Origin: Pseudomonadota bacterium
GTDB taxonomy: Bacteria > Desulfobacterota > Syntrophia > Syntrophales > JADFWA01
Length of the DNA: 9,449 nucleotides
Reading direction: 5' to 3'
Assembly (NCBI GenBank): GCA_030596145.1
Contig: JAUVKS010000052.1
Location: 1 to 9,449 of the forward strand
The translations under genes and the position numbers were made by a program. The notes below the pieces were generated by a model. That model was not told the DNA's origin. It made no database searches and was given only the letters and a program-made list of their open reading frames with translations. Shown in pieces: positions 1-6,611 of the stretch. Each line of letters opens with the position of its first letter. Within the stretch, counting starts at the first letter, position 1.

Positions 1-1
1 G

Positions 2-691
2 GGGAAGATGTCCCAGGACGAAATGGATGCGATTTTGGGAAGGCTCAAACCCACCCTGGATATGAAAGAGGCAGCCAGTGATGCTGATCTGGCTGTTGAG
101 GTGATTATTGAGGTGATGGATGTAAAGAAGAAGGTATATGCGGAACTGGAAGAAACTGTACCGGATCACTGTCTCTTTTTTACCAACACATCCGGTCTTA
201 GCATCACGGAAATGGCCGCTATTACAAAACGACCTGACAAATTTATCGGCACCCACTTCTTCAATCCCGTTCCGGTTATGCGTCTTCTGGAGATCATAAA
301 AGGCTATGAAACGTCGGATGAAACACTTGAGATTGCGAGGAAATGGGGTAAGAAGATAGGCAAAGAGGTCATAGTGGTTAACGAGGCCCCCGCGTTTGCG
401 GTGAACAGGGTGCTTTGCCCCATGCTCAATGAGGCATTCTATGCCCTGGGTGAGGGTGTGGCCAGTGCGGAGGATATAGATAAAGGTATGGTGCTCGGCT
501 GCAATCATCCCATTGGGCCATTGGCCCTGTCTGATCTCGTGGGACTCGATACCCTTCTCCGTGTTATGGAGGGACTGCACAGTGAGCTCGGAGACAAGTA
601 CATGCCGGCGCTGCTATTAAAGAAACTGGTGAGGGCTGGGCGGTATGGAAGGAAAACAGGCAAGGGTGTCTATGATTATTATACGAAATAG
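2..691 (+). CDS. 3-hydroxyacyl-CoA (3-hydroxybutyryl-CoA) dehydrogenase, 5'-truncated by window edge
   Basis: This enzyme oxidises a 3-hydroxyacyl-CoA to the 3-oxoacyl-CoA with NAD in beta-oxidation, in the cytoplasm. The frame is open to the left edge and the Rossmann GxGxxG start is missing, so about 50-60 residues lie upstream; the Met at position 8 is internal. Counting from that Met, the catalytic residues are Ser62 (NTSG), His83 (HFFNP), Glu95 and Asn133 (VNR), matching Ser137, His158, Glu170 and Asn208 of human HADH. The C-terminal domain shows HPIGPLALSDLVGLD (167-181) and the usual ending GRKTGKGVYDYY. One small oddity is APAF where the family normally has PGF just before the catalytic Asn. 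Its end touches an acyl-CoA dehydrogenase remnant, which fits a beta-oxidation locus. Family assignment is firm; chain length preference (C4 versus longer) cannot be read from the sequence. Confidence 0.93.
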   Translation, partial: GKMSQDEMDAILGRLKPTLDMKEAASDADLAVEVIIEVMDVKKKVYAELEETVPDHCLFFTNTSGLSITEMAAITKRPDKFIGTHFFNPVPVMRLLEIIKGYETSDETLEIARKWGKKIGKEVIVVNEAPAFAVNRVLCPMLNEAFYALGEGVASAEDIDKGMVLGCNHPIGPLALSDLVGLDTLLRVMEGLHSELGDKYMPALLLKKLVRAGRYGRKTGKGVYDYYTK

Positions 692-843
692 GCAGTGGCA
701 TACTGGTAAAAAGTGAGCGGATAAGTTTGGCGGTGCTTGCCTATATGGGAGCAACCCTTGCGTTGGAGGAGACGATCAAATATGCAAAGGAGAAAAAATC
801 TCTGGGCAGTGTCCATTTTAAGCAATTTCGCAAAAAATATTAA
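676..843 (+). pseudogene. Acyl-CoA dehydrogenase remnant (internal fragment)
   Basis: Reading frame 1 is open from 676 to the TAA at 841-843, about 55 codons. It contains SERISLAV, then GATLALEETIKYAKEKKSLG, then KQF. This is the helix and loop pattern ER...A...G.A..ALE.T..YAKERK.FG.P...FQ found around residues 240-290 of acyl-CoA dehydrogenases of about 380 residues. Both the N-terminal FAD-binding part and the C-terminal catalytic helices are missing, and the only ATG in frame (745) would give 32 residues. The fragment overlaps the last codons of the 3-hydroxyacyl-CoA dehydrogenase and ends 14 bases before the mutase start, so a deletion or insertion junction probably lies nearby. The similarity is recognised by eye from a short stretch. 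It is almost certainly not a functional protein. Confidence 0.6.
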
Positions 844-857
844 AAAGGGGGGGTAAA

Positions 858-2477
858 ATGAATAAAAAATCTAAATCTGAAGAAGTCGGAAAAGCGTCAT
901 TTAAAAACCTGTCTGGTTTTCAGATTAAGTCTCTTTATGATCCGGAAGATATTTCTAATCTTGATTATAAGAAAGATTTAGGACGACCTGGTGAATATCC
1001 ATTTACCCGAGGGGTTCATGAAACTATGTACCGAGGGCGGCCTTGGACCATCAGACAGCTCGGATCTTTAGATTCTCCTACGGAAGCCAATCGGCGAGCC
1101 AGACATTTAATTCAAATGGGGGCTACTGGTGCCAGTTACTGTTTTGATATGCCCACCATAATGGGAAGGGATTCTGATGATCTCTTAAGTAAAGGTGAAG
1201 TGGGAAGTTGCGGTGGTGTAGCCGTTGATTCTATTGTTGATATGCGAAACATTCTCGAAGGTATTGACCTTGAGAAAATCAGCTTCAACTTTGTGTCCAA
1301 TGCCCAGTCTGTGGCTATTCTTGCTTTTTTTATTGCAGTAGCGGAAGAGCGTGGCATTCCCCTAAACAAACTGACAGGAACCTTGCAGAATGATATCTTG
1401 AAAGAATATCAGGCTCAGAAATCTTTCTACTTCCCTCCACGACCCTCCATGCGCCTGGTCATTGATAGTATTGTTTATTCCAGTGAGCATTTGCCTCGTT
1501 TTAATCCCATTAGTATAAGTGGTTATCATATAGCCTCGGCAGGTGCAACTCCCGTTCAGGAATTGGCTTTTACTTTGGCCAATGGGTTTACATATGTGGA
1601 AGAAGTAATGAAGGCCGGAATTGCTGTTGATAATTTTGCACCCCGATTGTCCTTTTTCTTTAAAGTACACAATGATTTTTTTGAAAACATTGCGAAATAT
1701 CGGGCTGCCAGAAGAATGTGGGCACGGACTATGCGTGAAAAATTCAAGGCGAAGGATCCACGTAGCTTGAGATTTAGGGTTCACACCCAGACATCCGGTT
1801 CCTCGCTAACAGCTCAGCAAGCGGAAAATAACATCATAAGAGTAACAATTCAGGCACTTTCGGCAGTGCTAGCGGGAACTCAATCGTTACACACTAATGC
1901 CTATGATGAAGCGTTTTCTATACCCACTTCCAAGTCTGAAAAATTGGCACTGAGGACACAGCAGATTATCGCATTTGAAAGTGGAGTTGCTAATACCGTT
2001 GACCCATTGGGCGGGTCATATTATATGGAAGCGTTAACCAATGAAATGGAAGCCAAAGCCTGGAATTATATCAATAAAGTTGATGAGATGGGGGGAATGA
2101 TTGCTGCTATTGAAAAGGGGTATCCACAAGGGTTAATTGCAGAAGCAGCCGCACAATATCAAAGAGATATTGAGGAAAAAAAGAGAATCATAGTTGGTCT
2201 TAATGAATTTGCTGATGAAGAAGAGGCCGAAGGGGAAATAAGGGAAAAGGACCCGGCATTTGAAAAACAAAAAGTGGCGGATTTGATGGAGCTAAAGAAA
2301 AACAGAGATCAAAATAAAGTTAAGACTTGTTTGGATGAAATTAGAAATGTCATTCAAGGGACAGAAAATGTTATGCCATCACTGATAAAGGCTGTAAAGT
2401 TACATGTCACTTTGGGTGAGCTTGTTGAAGTTATGCGGGAAAGCTTTGGTGACTATTCTGATGTGAGCGTCTATTAA
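858..2477 (+). CDS. Adenosylcobalamin-dependent acyl-CoA mutase, large (substrate-binding) subunit; not a typical methylmalonyl-CoA mutase
   Basis: This is the 539-residue substrate-binding TIM-barrel chain of a two-subunit B12 mutase, which rearranges an acyl-CoA carbon skeleton by a radical route. Family motifs are clear: YPFTRG (47-52), RPWTIRQ (61-67), FDMPT (96-100), GTLQNDILKEY (174-184), ISGYH (220-224), FAPRLSFFF (260-268), QTSG (311-314), TQSLHTNAYDEA (341-352) and VDPLGGSYY (381-389). The length matches IcmA/HcmA-type subunits without a fused B12 domain. Aligned by eye with Propionibacterium methylmalonyl-CoA mutase, Gln177 and His224 match Gln197 and His244. Tyr89 is replaced by Leu68 and the carboxylate-binding Arg207 by Gln187, which argues against methylmalonyl-CoA. 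The usual RQ[YFI]AGF is RQLGSL here. Isobutyryl-, pivalyl- or hydroxyisobutyryl-like substrates are possible; the true one is unknown. The start is supported by a purine-rich G run just upstream, and the B12 subunit follows. Confidence 0.93.
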   Translation: MNKKSKSEEVGKASFKNLSGFQIKSLYDPEDISNLDYKKDLGRPGEYPFTRGVHETMYRGRPWTIRQLGSLDSPTEANRRARHLIQMGATGASYCFDMPTIMGRDSDDLLSKGEVGSCGGVAVDSIVDMRNILEGIDLEKISFNFVSNAQSVAILAFFIAVAEERGIPLNKLTGTLQNDILKEYQAQKSFYFPPRPSMRLVIDSIVYSSEHLPRFNPISISGYHIASAGATPVQELAFTLANGFTYVEEVMKAGIAVDNFAPRLSFFFKVHNDFFENIAKYRAARRMWARTMREKFKAKDPRSLRFRVHTQTSGSSLTAQQAENNIIRVTIQALSAVLAGTQSLHTNAYDEAFSIPTSKSEKLALRTQQIIAFESGVANTVDPLGGSYYMEALTNEMEAKAWNYINKVDEMGGMIAAIEKGYPQGLIAEAAAQYQRDIEEKKRIIVGLNEFADEEEAEGEIREKDPAFEKQKVADLMELKKNRDQNKVKTCLDEIRNVIQGTENVMPSLIKAVKLHVTLGELVEVMRESFGDYSDVSVY

Positions 2478-2488
2478 TTTTTGGAGTG

Positions 2489-2493
2489 AGGAG
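2489..2493 (+). promoter_or_regulatory. Ribosome binding site deciding the B12-subunit start
   Basis: AGGAG lies ten bases before the ATG at 2504. It overlaps the alternative GTG-initiated reading (2486), for which no comparable site is present. This supports the shorter 135-residue product. Confidence 0.6.
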
Positions 2494-2503
2494 TAAAACC
2501 GAG

Positions 2504-2911
2504 ATGAATAAAGAAAAATTATTGAGGGTTATGGTAGCCAAGCCGGGCCTTGATGGTCATGACAGGGGAGCGAGAGTGGTGGCGAGAGCTTTGCGAGATG
2601 CAGGTGTTGAAGTTATTTACACTGGTCTTCATCAGACTCCTACTCAAATTGTTAATGCCGCTGCGCAAGAAGATGTAGATGCTATAGGATTGAGCATTCT
2701 CTCTGGTGCACATATGACAATTTTTGCAGAGGTAATGGATTTACTGCGAGAAAGGGAAATGCCAGAGGTATTGGTCTTTGGGGGCGGTGCAATTCCTAAA
2801 AAGGATAAGGATAAACTGCAGTCAATGGGAGTGGGAGAAATTTTTACACCGGGAACAGATACACGTGACATAATTGAGTATCTAAAAAAAGCCTTCGATT
2901 TTAGAGGTTGA
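2504..2911 (+). CDS. Acyl-CoA mutase small subunit, cobalamin-binding
   Basis: This 135-residue B12-binding chain pairs with the large subunit encoded just upstream. The base-off/His-on cobalamin motif DxHxxG is Asp17, His19, Gly22, with His19 the predicted lower cobalt ligand. It is followed by the S-x-L motif (Ser64, Leu66) and the GGG loop at 93-95. Length and order match stand-alone small subunits such as HcmB (about 136 residues). The reading frame extends upstream to a GTG at 2486. The ATG at 2504 is preferred because AGGAG at 2489-2493 sits ten bases before it and the conserved protein begins there. By my recollection, Asp117 of HcmB contacts the substrate hydroxyl of 2-hydroxyisobutyryl-CoA; the aligned residue here is Gly117 in FTPGT, as in methylmalonyl- or isobutyryl-type enzymes. 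The gap to the large subunit is 26 bp, so co-transcription is likely. Confidence 0.94.
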   Translation: MNKEKLLRVMVAKPGLDGHDRGARVVARALRDAGVEVIYTGLHQTPTQIVNAAAQEDVDAIGLSILSGAHMTIFAEVMDLLREREMPEVLVFGGGAIPKKDKDKLQSMGVGEIFTPGTDTRDIIEYLKKAFDFRG

Positions 2912-3103
2912 AAATATTACTCCGTTTCCCCTGTCTTTGTGTATTCATAACATGCGAATGAGGATGTTTTTGTGACGATGTGAGTATTGTCGGGTTCGTG
3001 TGTTACAGATCCCGTTCTTAGGAATGTATCAATACCAATGAAGGAGTGAGTACAACTTTTTATAAAATCGTCAAAAACAATAGGTACAAGGAGGAATAAA
3101 GGT

Positions 3104-4156
3104 ATGCTAAGATTTCGCACAAGGAAAAAAACTGAGATATTATCGCTTGAGGAAGCGGTAAAGAAATATATGCATGATGGTGCATGTATAGCTCATGGTG
3201 GATTTACTAGCTTCGCCAGGAAACCGGCAGCGTTTGTTTGGGAAACAATTAGGCAGGGTTTCAAAGATTTTCATGTAGTAGAGAAAGGTGGCGGCTATAC
3301 TACATTCATGCTCCGTGCGACAAAACGGATAAAGATAGAAGAAAGCTGCTGGTTTGGCTGGGGAGAAATGGTGGGAAAGTTAGACGTAAACTTTGAAAAG
3401 CAGTTCAAGTCCAAAGAAATAACCACTGCGGAGTATTCTCATGGAGGCATGTCAATGAGGCTTTTAGCTGGTGCCATGGGGATCCCGTTTATTCCATATT
3501 ATGGCGTGATGGGTTCTGATATCTACAATCCGGAATGTGATCAATTTGAAAAGGAAGAACTTAGAGATGGTAAAAACCCGAGAATAGCGCGGAAGAAATT
3601 CTTGCAAATGGAAGATCCTTTCTATGGTGAGGGTACTCTATATTTACTACCAGCCCTGAGGCCTGAAATTGCAATTATTCATGTCCCTAAGGCAGGTGAT
3701 AAGGGGACGGCTAGATGGGAGGGAGTCAGCAGCACTGATAAGGAATTAATTTTTGCTTGTGATAAATTAATATTAACTTGTGAAGAGATAGTTTCGGAAG
3801 AAAAGATGAGAGAAAATCCAACACAAAATCAAATTCCTTCTTTTGCCGTTGATGCTATCGTAGAATGCCGTTGGGGTGCACACCCTACTGGGGTACCATT
3901 TTATTATGATTATGACGCAAAATTTATGCAGGATATAAACAAAGCATCAATGACTGAGGAGGGTATGAAGGCATGGTTGGATGAGTGGGTATTTGGCCCG
4001 AAAAATTGGGGCGAATATTTGAAGAAACTTGGTGTCGAAAGGTTGGAAGGGTTACGGGTAAGTTCTACGACTGGCTATAGCAATAAATTAATGAGAGGTA
4101 GGGTTGCGCCACCTAACATAACGGAACCTTTATCTGTTATCAAAAGTGGTTTCTGA
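3104..4156 (+). CDS. Family I CoA-transferase (glutaconate CoA-transferase type), subunit A
   Basis: This 350-residue chain is the alpha subunit of a heteromeric enzyme that moves CoA between an acyl-CoA donor and a free carboxylic acid. Visible family features are the glycine turn HGGF near the start (31-34), EYSHGGMSMRLLAGAMGIPF (110-129), GSDIYNP (137-143), the KGTARWEG strand (200-207), the EEIV turn (227-230) and VDAIVECRWGAHPTG (249-263). The catalytic Glu is in the B subunit. It is somewhat longer than the roughly 320 residues of Acidaminococcus GctA, mainly at the C-terminus. A strong AAGGAGGA at 3088-3095 supports the start. A 192 bp non-coding gap separates it from the mutase, so a separate promoter is possible, but the shared strand and theme suggest a common pathway. 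The acid substrate cannot be read from the sequence. The IpdAB-type ring-cleaving hydrolases share this fold and are an alternative. Confidence 0.85.
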   Translation: MLRFRTRKKTEILSLEEAVKKYMHDGACIAHGGFTSFARKPAAFVWETIRQGFKDFHVVEKGGGYTTFMLRATKRIKIEESCWFGWGEMVGKLDVNFEKQFKSKEITTAEYSHGGMSMRLLAGAMGIPFIPYYGVMGSDIYNPECDQFEKEELRDGKNPRIARKKFLQMEDPFYGEGTLYLLPALRPEIAIIHVPKAGDKGTARWEGVSSTDKELIFACDKLILTCEEIVSEEKMRENPTQNQIPSFAVDAIVECRWGAHPTGVPFYYDYDAKFMQDINKASMTEEGMKAWLDEWVFGPKNWGEYLKKLGVERLEGLRVSSTTGYSNKLMRGRVAPPNITEPLSVIKSGF

Positions 4157-4168
4157 TCATATTTGCAG

Positions 4169-4307
4169 TGATGTTGACAATCTCGTAAAAAGTCGGGGAA
4201 ATACTCTTTTGTCATTCTGAGCGATAGCGAAGAATCTGATATCATTGAGATTCTTCGTCGCTTTGCTCCTCAGAATGACACTGCATGGACTTTTTACGAA
4301 GTCATCA
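4169..4307 (+). repeat. Nested palindromic repeat element (MITE-like) between CoA-transferase genes
   Basis: Three nested inverted repeats share one centre near 4243. The outermost is TGATG (4169-4173) with CATCA (4303-4307). Inside it are TCGTAAAAAGTC (4183-4194) with GACTTTTTACGA (4288-4299), and then TGTCATTCTGAG (4210-4221) with CTCAGAATGACA (4269-4280). The innermost pair is CGAAGAATCT (4228-4237) with AGATTCTTCG (4248-4257) around a 10-base loop. Transcribed, it would form a long hairpin. The inner part resembles the dispersed GTCATTCTGAGCG...AGAATCT palindromes I recall from Desulfobacterota and other environmental genomes. No transposase and no clear target duplication are visible. 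It occupies most of the 180 bp between two subunits that normally sit side by side. Confidence 0.8.
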
Positions 4308-4336
4308 ATGTTAGTAAGAAAGGGGGAAATAATATT

Positions 4337-5239
4337 ATGAAGAAAAGTGGAGAAGAGCTTATAAAATTAATAGACATAATTCCCGATGAATCTGCAAAGG
4401 AGGGAGAGTATGGTTTGATTGAACTGGCATCTATTGCTGATTCGCGTGAAGTCAGGAATGATGACATTGTTTTCGCTGGTACCGGTCTTCCCATGCTTGG
4501 CATGATGACAGCGAATATGCTTCACGCGCCAAATGCAACGTTAATATTTGAGGCAGGTATCGTTGATGGGAAGAGCATGCATATACCTATGTCTGTAAGC
4601 GACCAGAGAGCTTGCTATATGGCTAGCTCTCTGGGCGGTTTGGTGGATATTTTTGGAACTTATCTTCAATCAGGTTTTGTAACGTTAGGATTTTTGGGCG
4701 GAGCAGCGATAGATAAATATGGAGGCACGAATGCAACATGTATTGGGGATTACCACAATCCCCAGCACAGATTTCCGGGGAGCGGTGGTGCTGGAGATAT
4801 AGGAAGTCTATCTGCGAGGATAGTTTATTTTATAATTCAAGAAAAAAGGAGATTTGTAGAAAAAAATGAGTTCACTACCACTGTTGGTTGGTGGTGTAAT
4901 GACTGGAAGACTGGTAAATGGAGACCCAAAAAAGAAATTTATAGGGATACTATATTTGCGGATACTGGGCCTTCGGCTGTTATTACGAATATGGCTGTAT
5001 TCAGATTTGATGATTCAGGCATAATGTATTTGGACACAGTTCATCCCGGGGTGACAGTAGAGCAAGTTAAGGAAAATTGTGGCTTTGAGCTAAATGTATC
5101 GATGGTTAGTGGCGAAACCACTTCTCCGACTTATAAGGAATTATTTATACTTCGAGAAGTTGTTGATCCTGAGGGTATATTTCTTCCAATAGCGCCTGAA
5201 TATCCATCCGATATAAAAGAAATTATCGAAAAAGCTTAA
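4337..5239 (+). CDS. Family I CoA-transferase (glutaconate CoA-transferase type), subunit B with catalytic Glu
   Basis: This 300-residue beta subunit partners the product of 3104-4156. Glu72, in APNATLIFEAG (64-74), aligns with Glu54 of GctB, which forms the glutamyl-CoA thioester, so transferase activity should be intact. The glycine-rich family signatures LGFLGGAAIDKYGGTNAT (117-134) and FPGSGGAGDI (146-155) are present. The chain is longer than GctB (about 266 residues), with roughly 18 extra residues before the first conserved strand and more in the middle. AGGGGGA (4321-4327, running back into AAAG) lies before the ATG and supports the start. A gap of 180 bp with a palindromic element separates it from subunit A, although 1:1 production would be expected. 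Retention of Glu72 argues for a true CoA-transferase rather than a hydrolase relative; the substrate is unknown. Confidence 0.87.
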   Translation: MKKSGEELIKLIDIIPDESAKEGEYGLIELASIADSREVRNDDIVFAGTGLPMLGMMTANMLHAPNATLIFEAGIVDGKSMHIPMSVSDQRACYMASSLGGLVDIFGTYLQSGFVTLGFLGGAAIDKYGGTNATCIGDYHNPQHRFPGSGGAGDIGSLSARIVYFIIQEKRRFVEKNEFTTTVGWWCNDWKTGKWRPKKEIYRDTIFADTGPSAVITNMAVFRFDDSGIMYLDTVHPGVTVEQVKENCGFELNVSMVSGETTSPTYKELFILREVVDPEGIFLPIAPEYPSDIKEIIEKA

Positions 5240-5254
5240 GAGAGTCATTAATTT

Positions 5255-5692
5255 ATGGGTCTTGATGTTAAAGAAAATGCCGTGTTCTTTGGCGCCTTGC
5301 CAGGTGAAGTCCTGTTAGAGAATAAAAATAAAGAAAGAGCGGCATATTTAGGAAGGATACTTTTTGACAGAGGATACGAACGTGAACAGAAAGATCATGT
5401 TTGTCCTGTGTGTTTTGATGACACCTTACAACTTTTTTCTGATAATCGGATAAAGTGCCCTGTCTGTAATAATGAAGGAACTATTTCCTCAAACGGAGGA
5501 ACGTCAAAGGTATACATTAAGCCAGGGTCTGGGAACTGGTTCATGAGCTACGATGAAGCCATACATCACAAAGAGTTGTTGAAGGGGTTGAAAGATGAAT
5601 TTTTACAAAAAAAGGAAATGCTCAAACAAATAACATCCAGTTATAAAGAGGATGGAGAGTGGATAAAGGAAAAAAACAAAAAACAAATTTGA
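5255..5692 (+). CDS. Two-CPVC zinc-ribbon-like protein, probably detached C-terminal part of a flavodoxin/FMN-reductase family protein
   Basis: The 145-residue protein begins with ENAVFFGALPGEVLLENKNKERAAYLGR-like sequence (7-34, shortened here). This resembles the end of the flavodoxin domain in NAD(P)H-dependent FMN reductase-like proteins. It is followed by two CPVC knuckles (Cys50/Cys53 and Cys68/Cys71) that could bind zinc or, less likely, a cluster. A region with the His-His pair at 104-105 and a lysine-rich, probably helical tail complete it. Proteins I recall with this tail are about 230-260 residues and carry the FMN-binding half first. That half is absent here because the previous in-frame stop is that of subunit B, 15 bp upstream. 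The ribosome site is weak (AAGAGAG). It may be a decayed gene or a free-standing domain. The family link is by eye and moderate. Confidence 0.6.
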   Translation: MGLDVKENAVFFGALPGEVLLENKNKERAAYLGRILFDRGYEREQKDHVCPVCFDDTLQLFSDNRIKCPVCNNEGTISSNGGTSKVYIKPGSGNWFMSYDEAIHHKELLKGLKDEFLQKKEMLKQITSSYKEDGEWIKEKNKKQI

Positions 5693-5793
5693 CTTTTGAG
5701 TCTTAATTCCTGGCCTTTGGCATTTTGCCTTTGCGGCTTTATGTATTGATACTACGTTAGCTTACAGCAGGACAGTTTGTTAAGGGGGTTGCT

Positions 5794-6234
5794 ATGCCAA
5801 ACAATTTTTCATGGAAAGATTTAGAGAAGGTGCAGTCAATGATAAATAGTATTCCATATTACAAGACTCTTTCCATGCAGTTGGAGAATGTTGGCGAGTC
5901 TGGATCATCATTACGAATCAAATTAAGGGATAAGCACAAAAACCTCTGGGGTAGAGTCCATGGCGGAGTGGTTGCATCCCTTGTTGATGCCGCATGTGGT
6001 TTATCTGTAATCCCCTTTTTGAAGGATGGAGAAACGATGGTAACCGCTGTCATGCAGGTTCAATATTTTGCTCCGGCTCACATTGGTAGCGGCAATTTAA
6101 TTGGTCGTGGAAAGGTTGTTAATCGCGGAGGGCATCTGATTAGTGCGGAAGCGGAAATCTTCAATGAAGAAGAGAAACTTGTAGCAAAGGGGATGTCAGT
6201 ACTAAAGATCCTTCGAAATCGCACTTTAGAGTAA
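5794..6234 (+). CDS. PaaI-family hotdog-fold acyl-CoA thioesterase
   Basis: This 146-residue single-domain hotdog protein is predicted to hydrolyse acyl-CoA thioesters in the cytoplasm. The PaaI/YbgC-related signature is present: LWGRVHGGVVASLVDAACG (51-69), with His56-Gly57-Gly58 forming the turn that positions the thioester and Asp65 the likely catalytic acid on the central helix. The strand MQVQYFAPA (87-95) and the following GRGKVVNRGGHLISAEAEI block (104-122) are also typical. Length is normal for the family. AAGGGGG at 5782-5788, five bases before the ATG, sets the start. It follows the reductase-tail gene by 101 bp and is the last gene before a long gap. In this setting a role in freeing CoA from dead-end or excess acyl-CoA of the pathway is plausible, but specificity is unknown. 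Confidence 0.9.
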   Translation: MPNNFSWKDLEKVQSMINSIPYYKTLSMQLENVGESGSSLRIKLRDKHKNLWGRVHGGVVASLVDAACGLSVIPFLKDGETMVTAVMQVQYFAPAHIGSGNLIGRGKVVNRGGHLISAEAEIFNEEEKLVAKGMSVLKILRNRTLE

Positions 6235-6281
6235 TCAATAAAGGAAAAATTTGTCGTGAAATGATTGCTTGATAAGAAGAA

Positions 6282-6306
6282 TAGCAAGGAGCTTTTAATC
6301 TTGCTA
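6282..6306 (+). repeat. Short hairpin after thioesterase gene
   Basis: TAGCAAG (6282-6288) and CTTGCTA (6300-6306) form a perfect 7-bp stem with an 11-base loop, about 50 bp after the thioesterase stop. No T-run follows, so it is not a classical intrinsic terminator, but it could mark the transcript end. Confidence 0.35.
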
Positions 6307-6481
6307 ACGCAGCACGTATAATTTGCAGCCGCCCGTTCGACTGAGTTCACGCCGAAGCCGCAACAGAAGAGTGTTCTCGGACAGCCTATGCAGTTATTCA
6401 TTCTCTGCAAGTCTCTTTTAGGAGATATCAATGGCCTAACGCAATACCGCAAATTGCGAACTTTCTTTTACACCACCCGAA

Positions 6482-6516
6482 AAGGCCTGATGTTCAATTT
6501 TTACACATCAGGCCTT
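6482..6516 (+). terminator. Strong hairpin, possible bidirectional terminator
   Basis: AAGGCCTGATGT (6482-6493) pairs perfectly with ACATCAGGCCTT (6505-6516) around an 11-base loop. The 3' side runs into TCATTTATT, only a loose U-tract. It lies 250 bp after the thioesterase and 355 bp before the Fe-S gene, a sensible place to insulate the two clusters. It could equally be part of a mobile-element remnant. Confidence 0.5.
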
Positions 6517-6611
6517 CATTTATTGCCCTTCCTGCGTCCAGCTAAATCTTTAAGAATACATATAATTAGAACTTTTATAGTGAAAGTGGGTGGTTATCTA
6601 TTTTGTGCACT

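Noticed and set aside
858..2477. Plain methylmalonyl-CoA mutase annotation
   Set aside because: Leu and Gln replace the Tyr and Arg that bind the methylmalonyl carboxylate, and no epimerase or MeaB-type gene is nearby.
2912..3103. Separate promoter or small gene between mutase and CoA-transferase
   Set aside because: No convincing -35/-10 pair, hairpin or coding frame was found; only the strong ribosome site of the next gene is clear.
6078..6452. Minus-strand open frame with several cysteines
   Set aside because: It overlaps the end of the thioesterase gene antisense and shows no family pattern or ribosome site.
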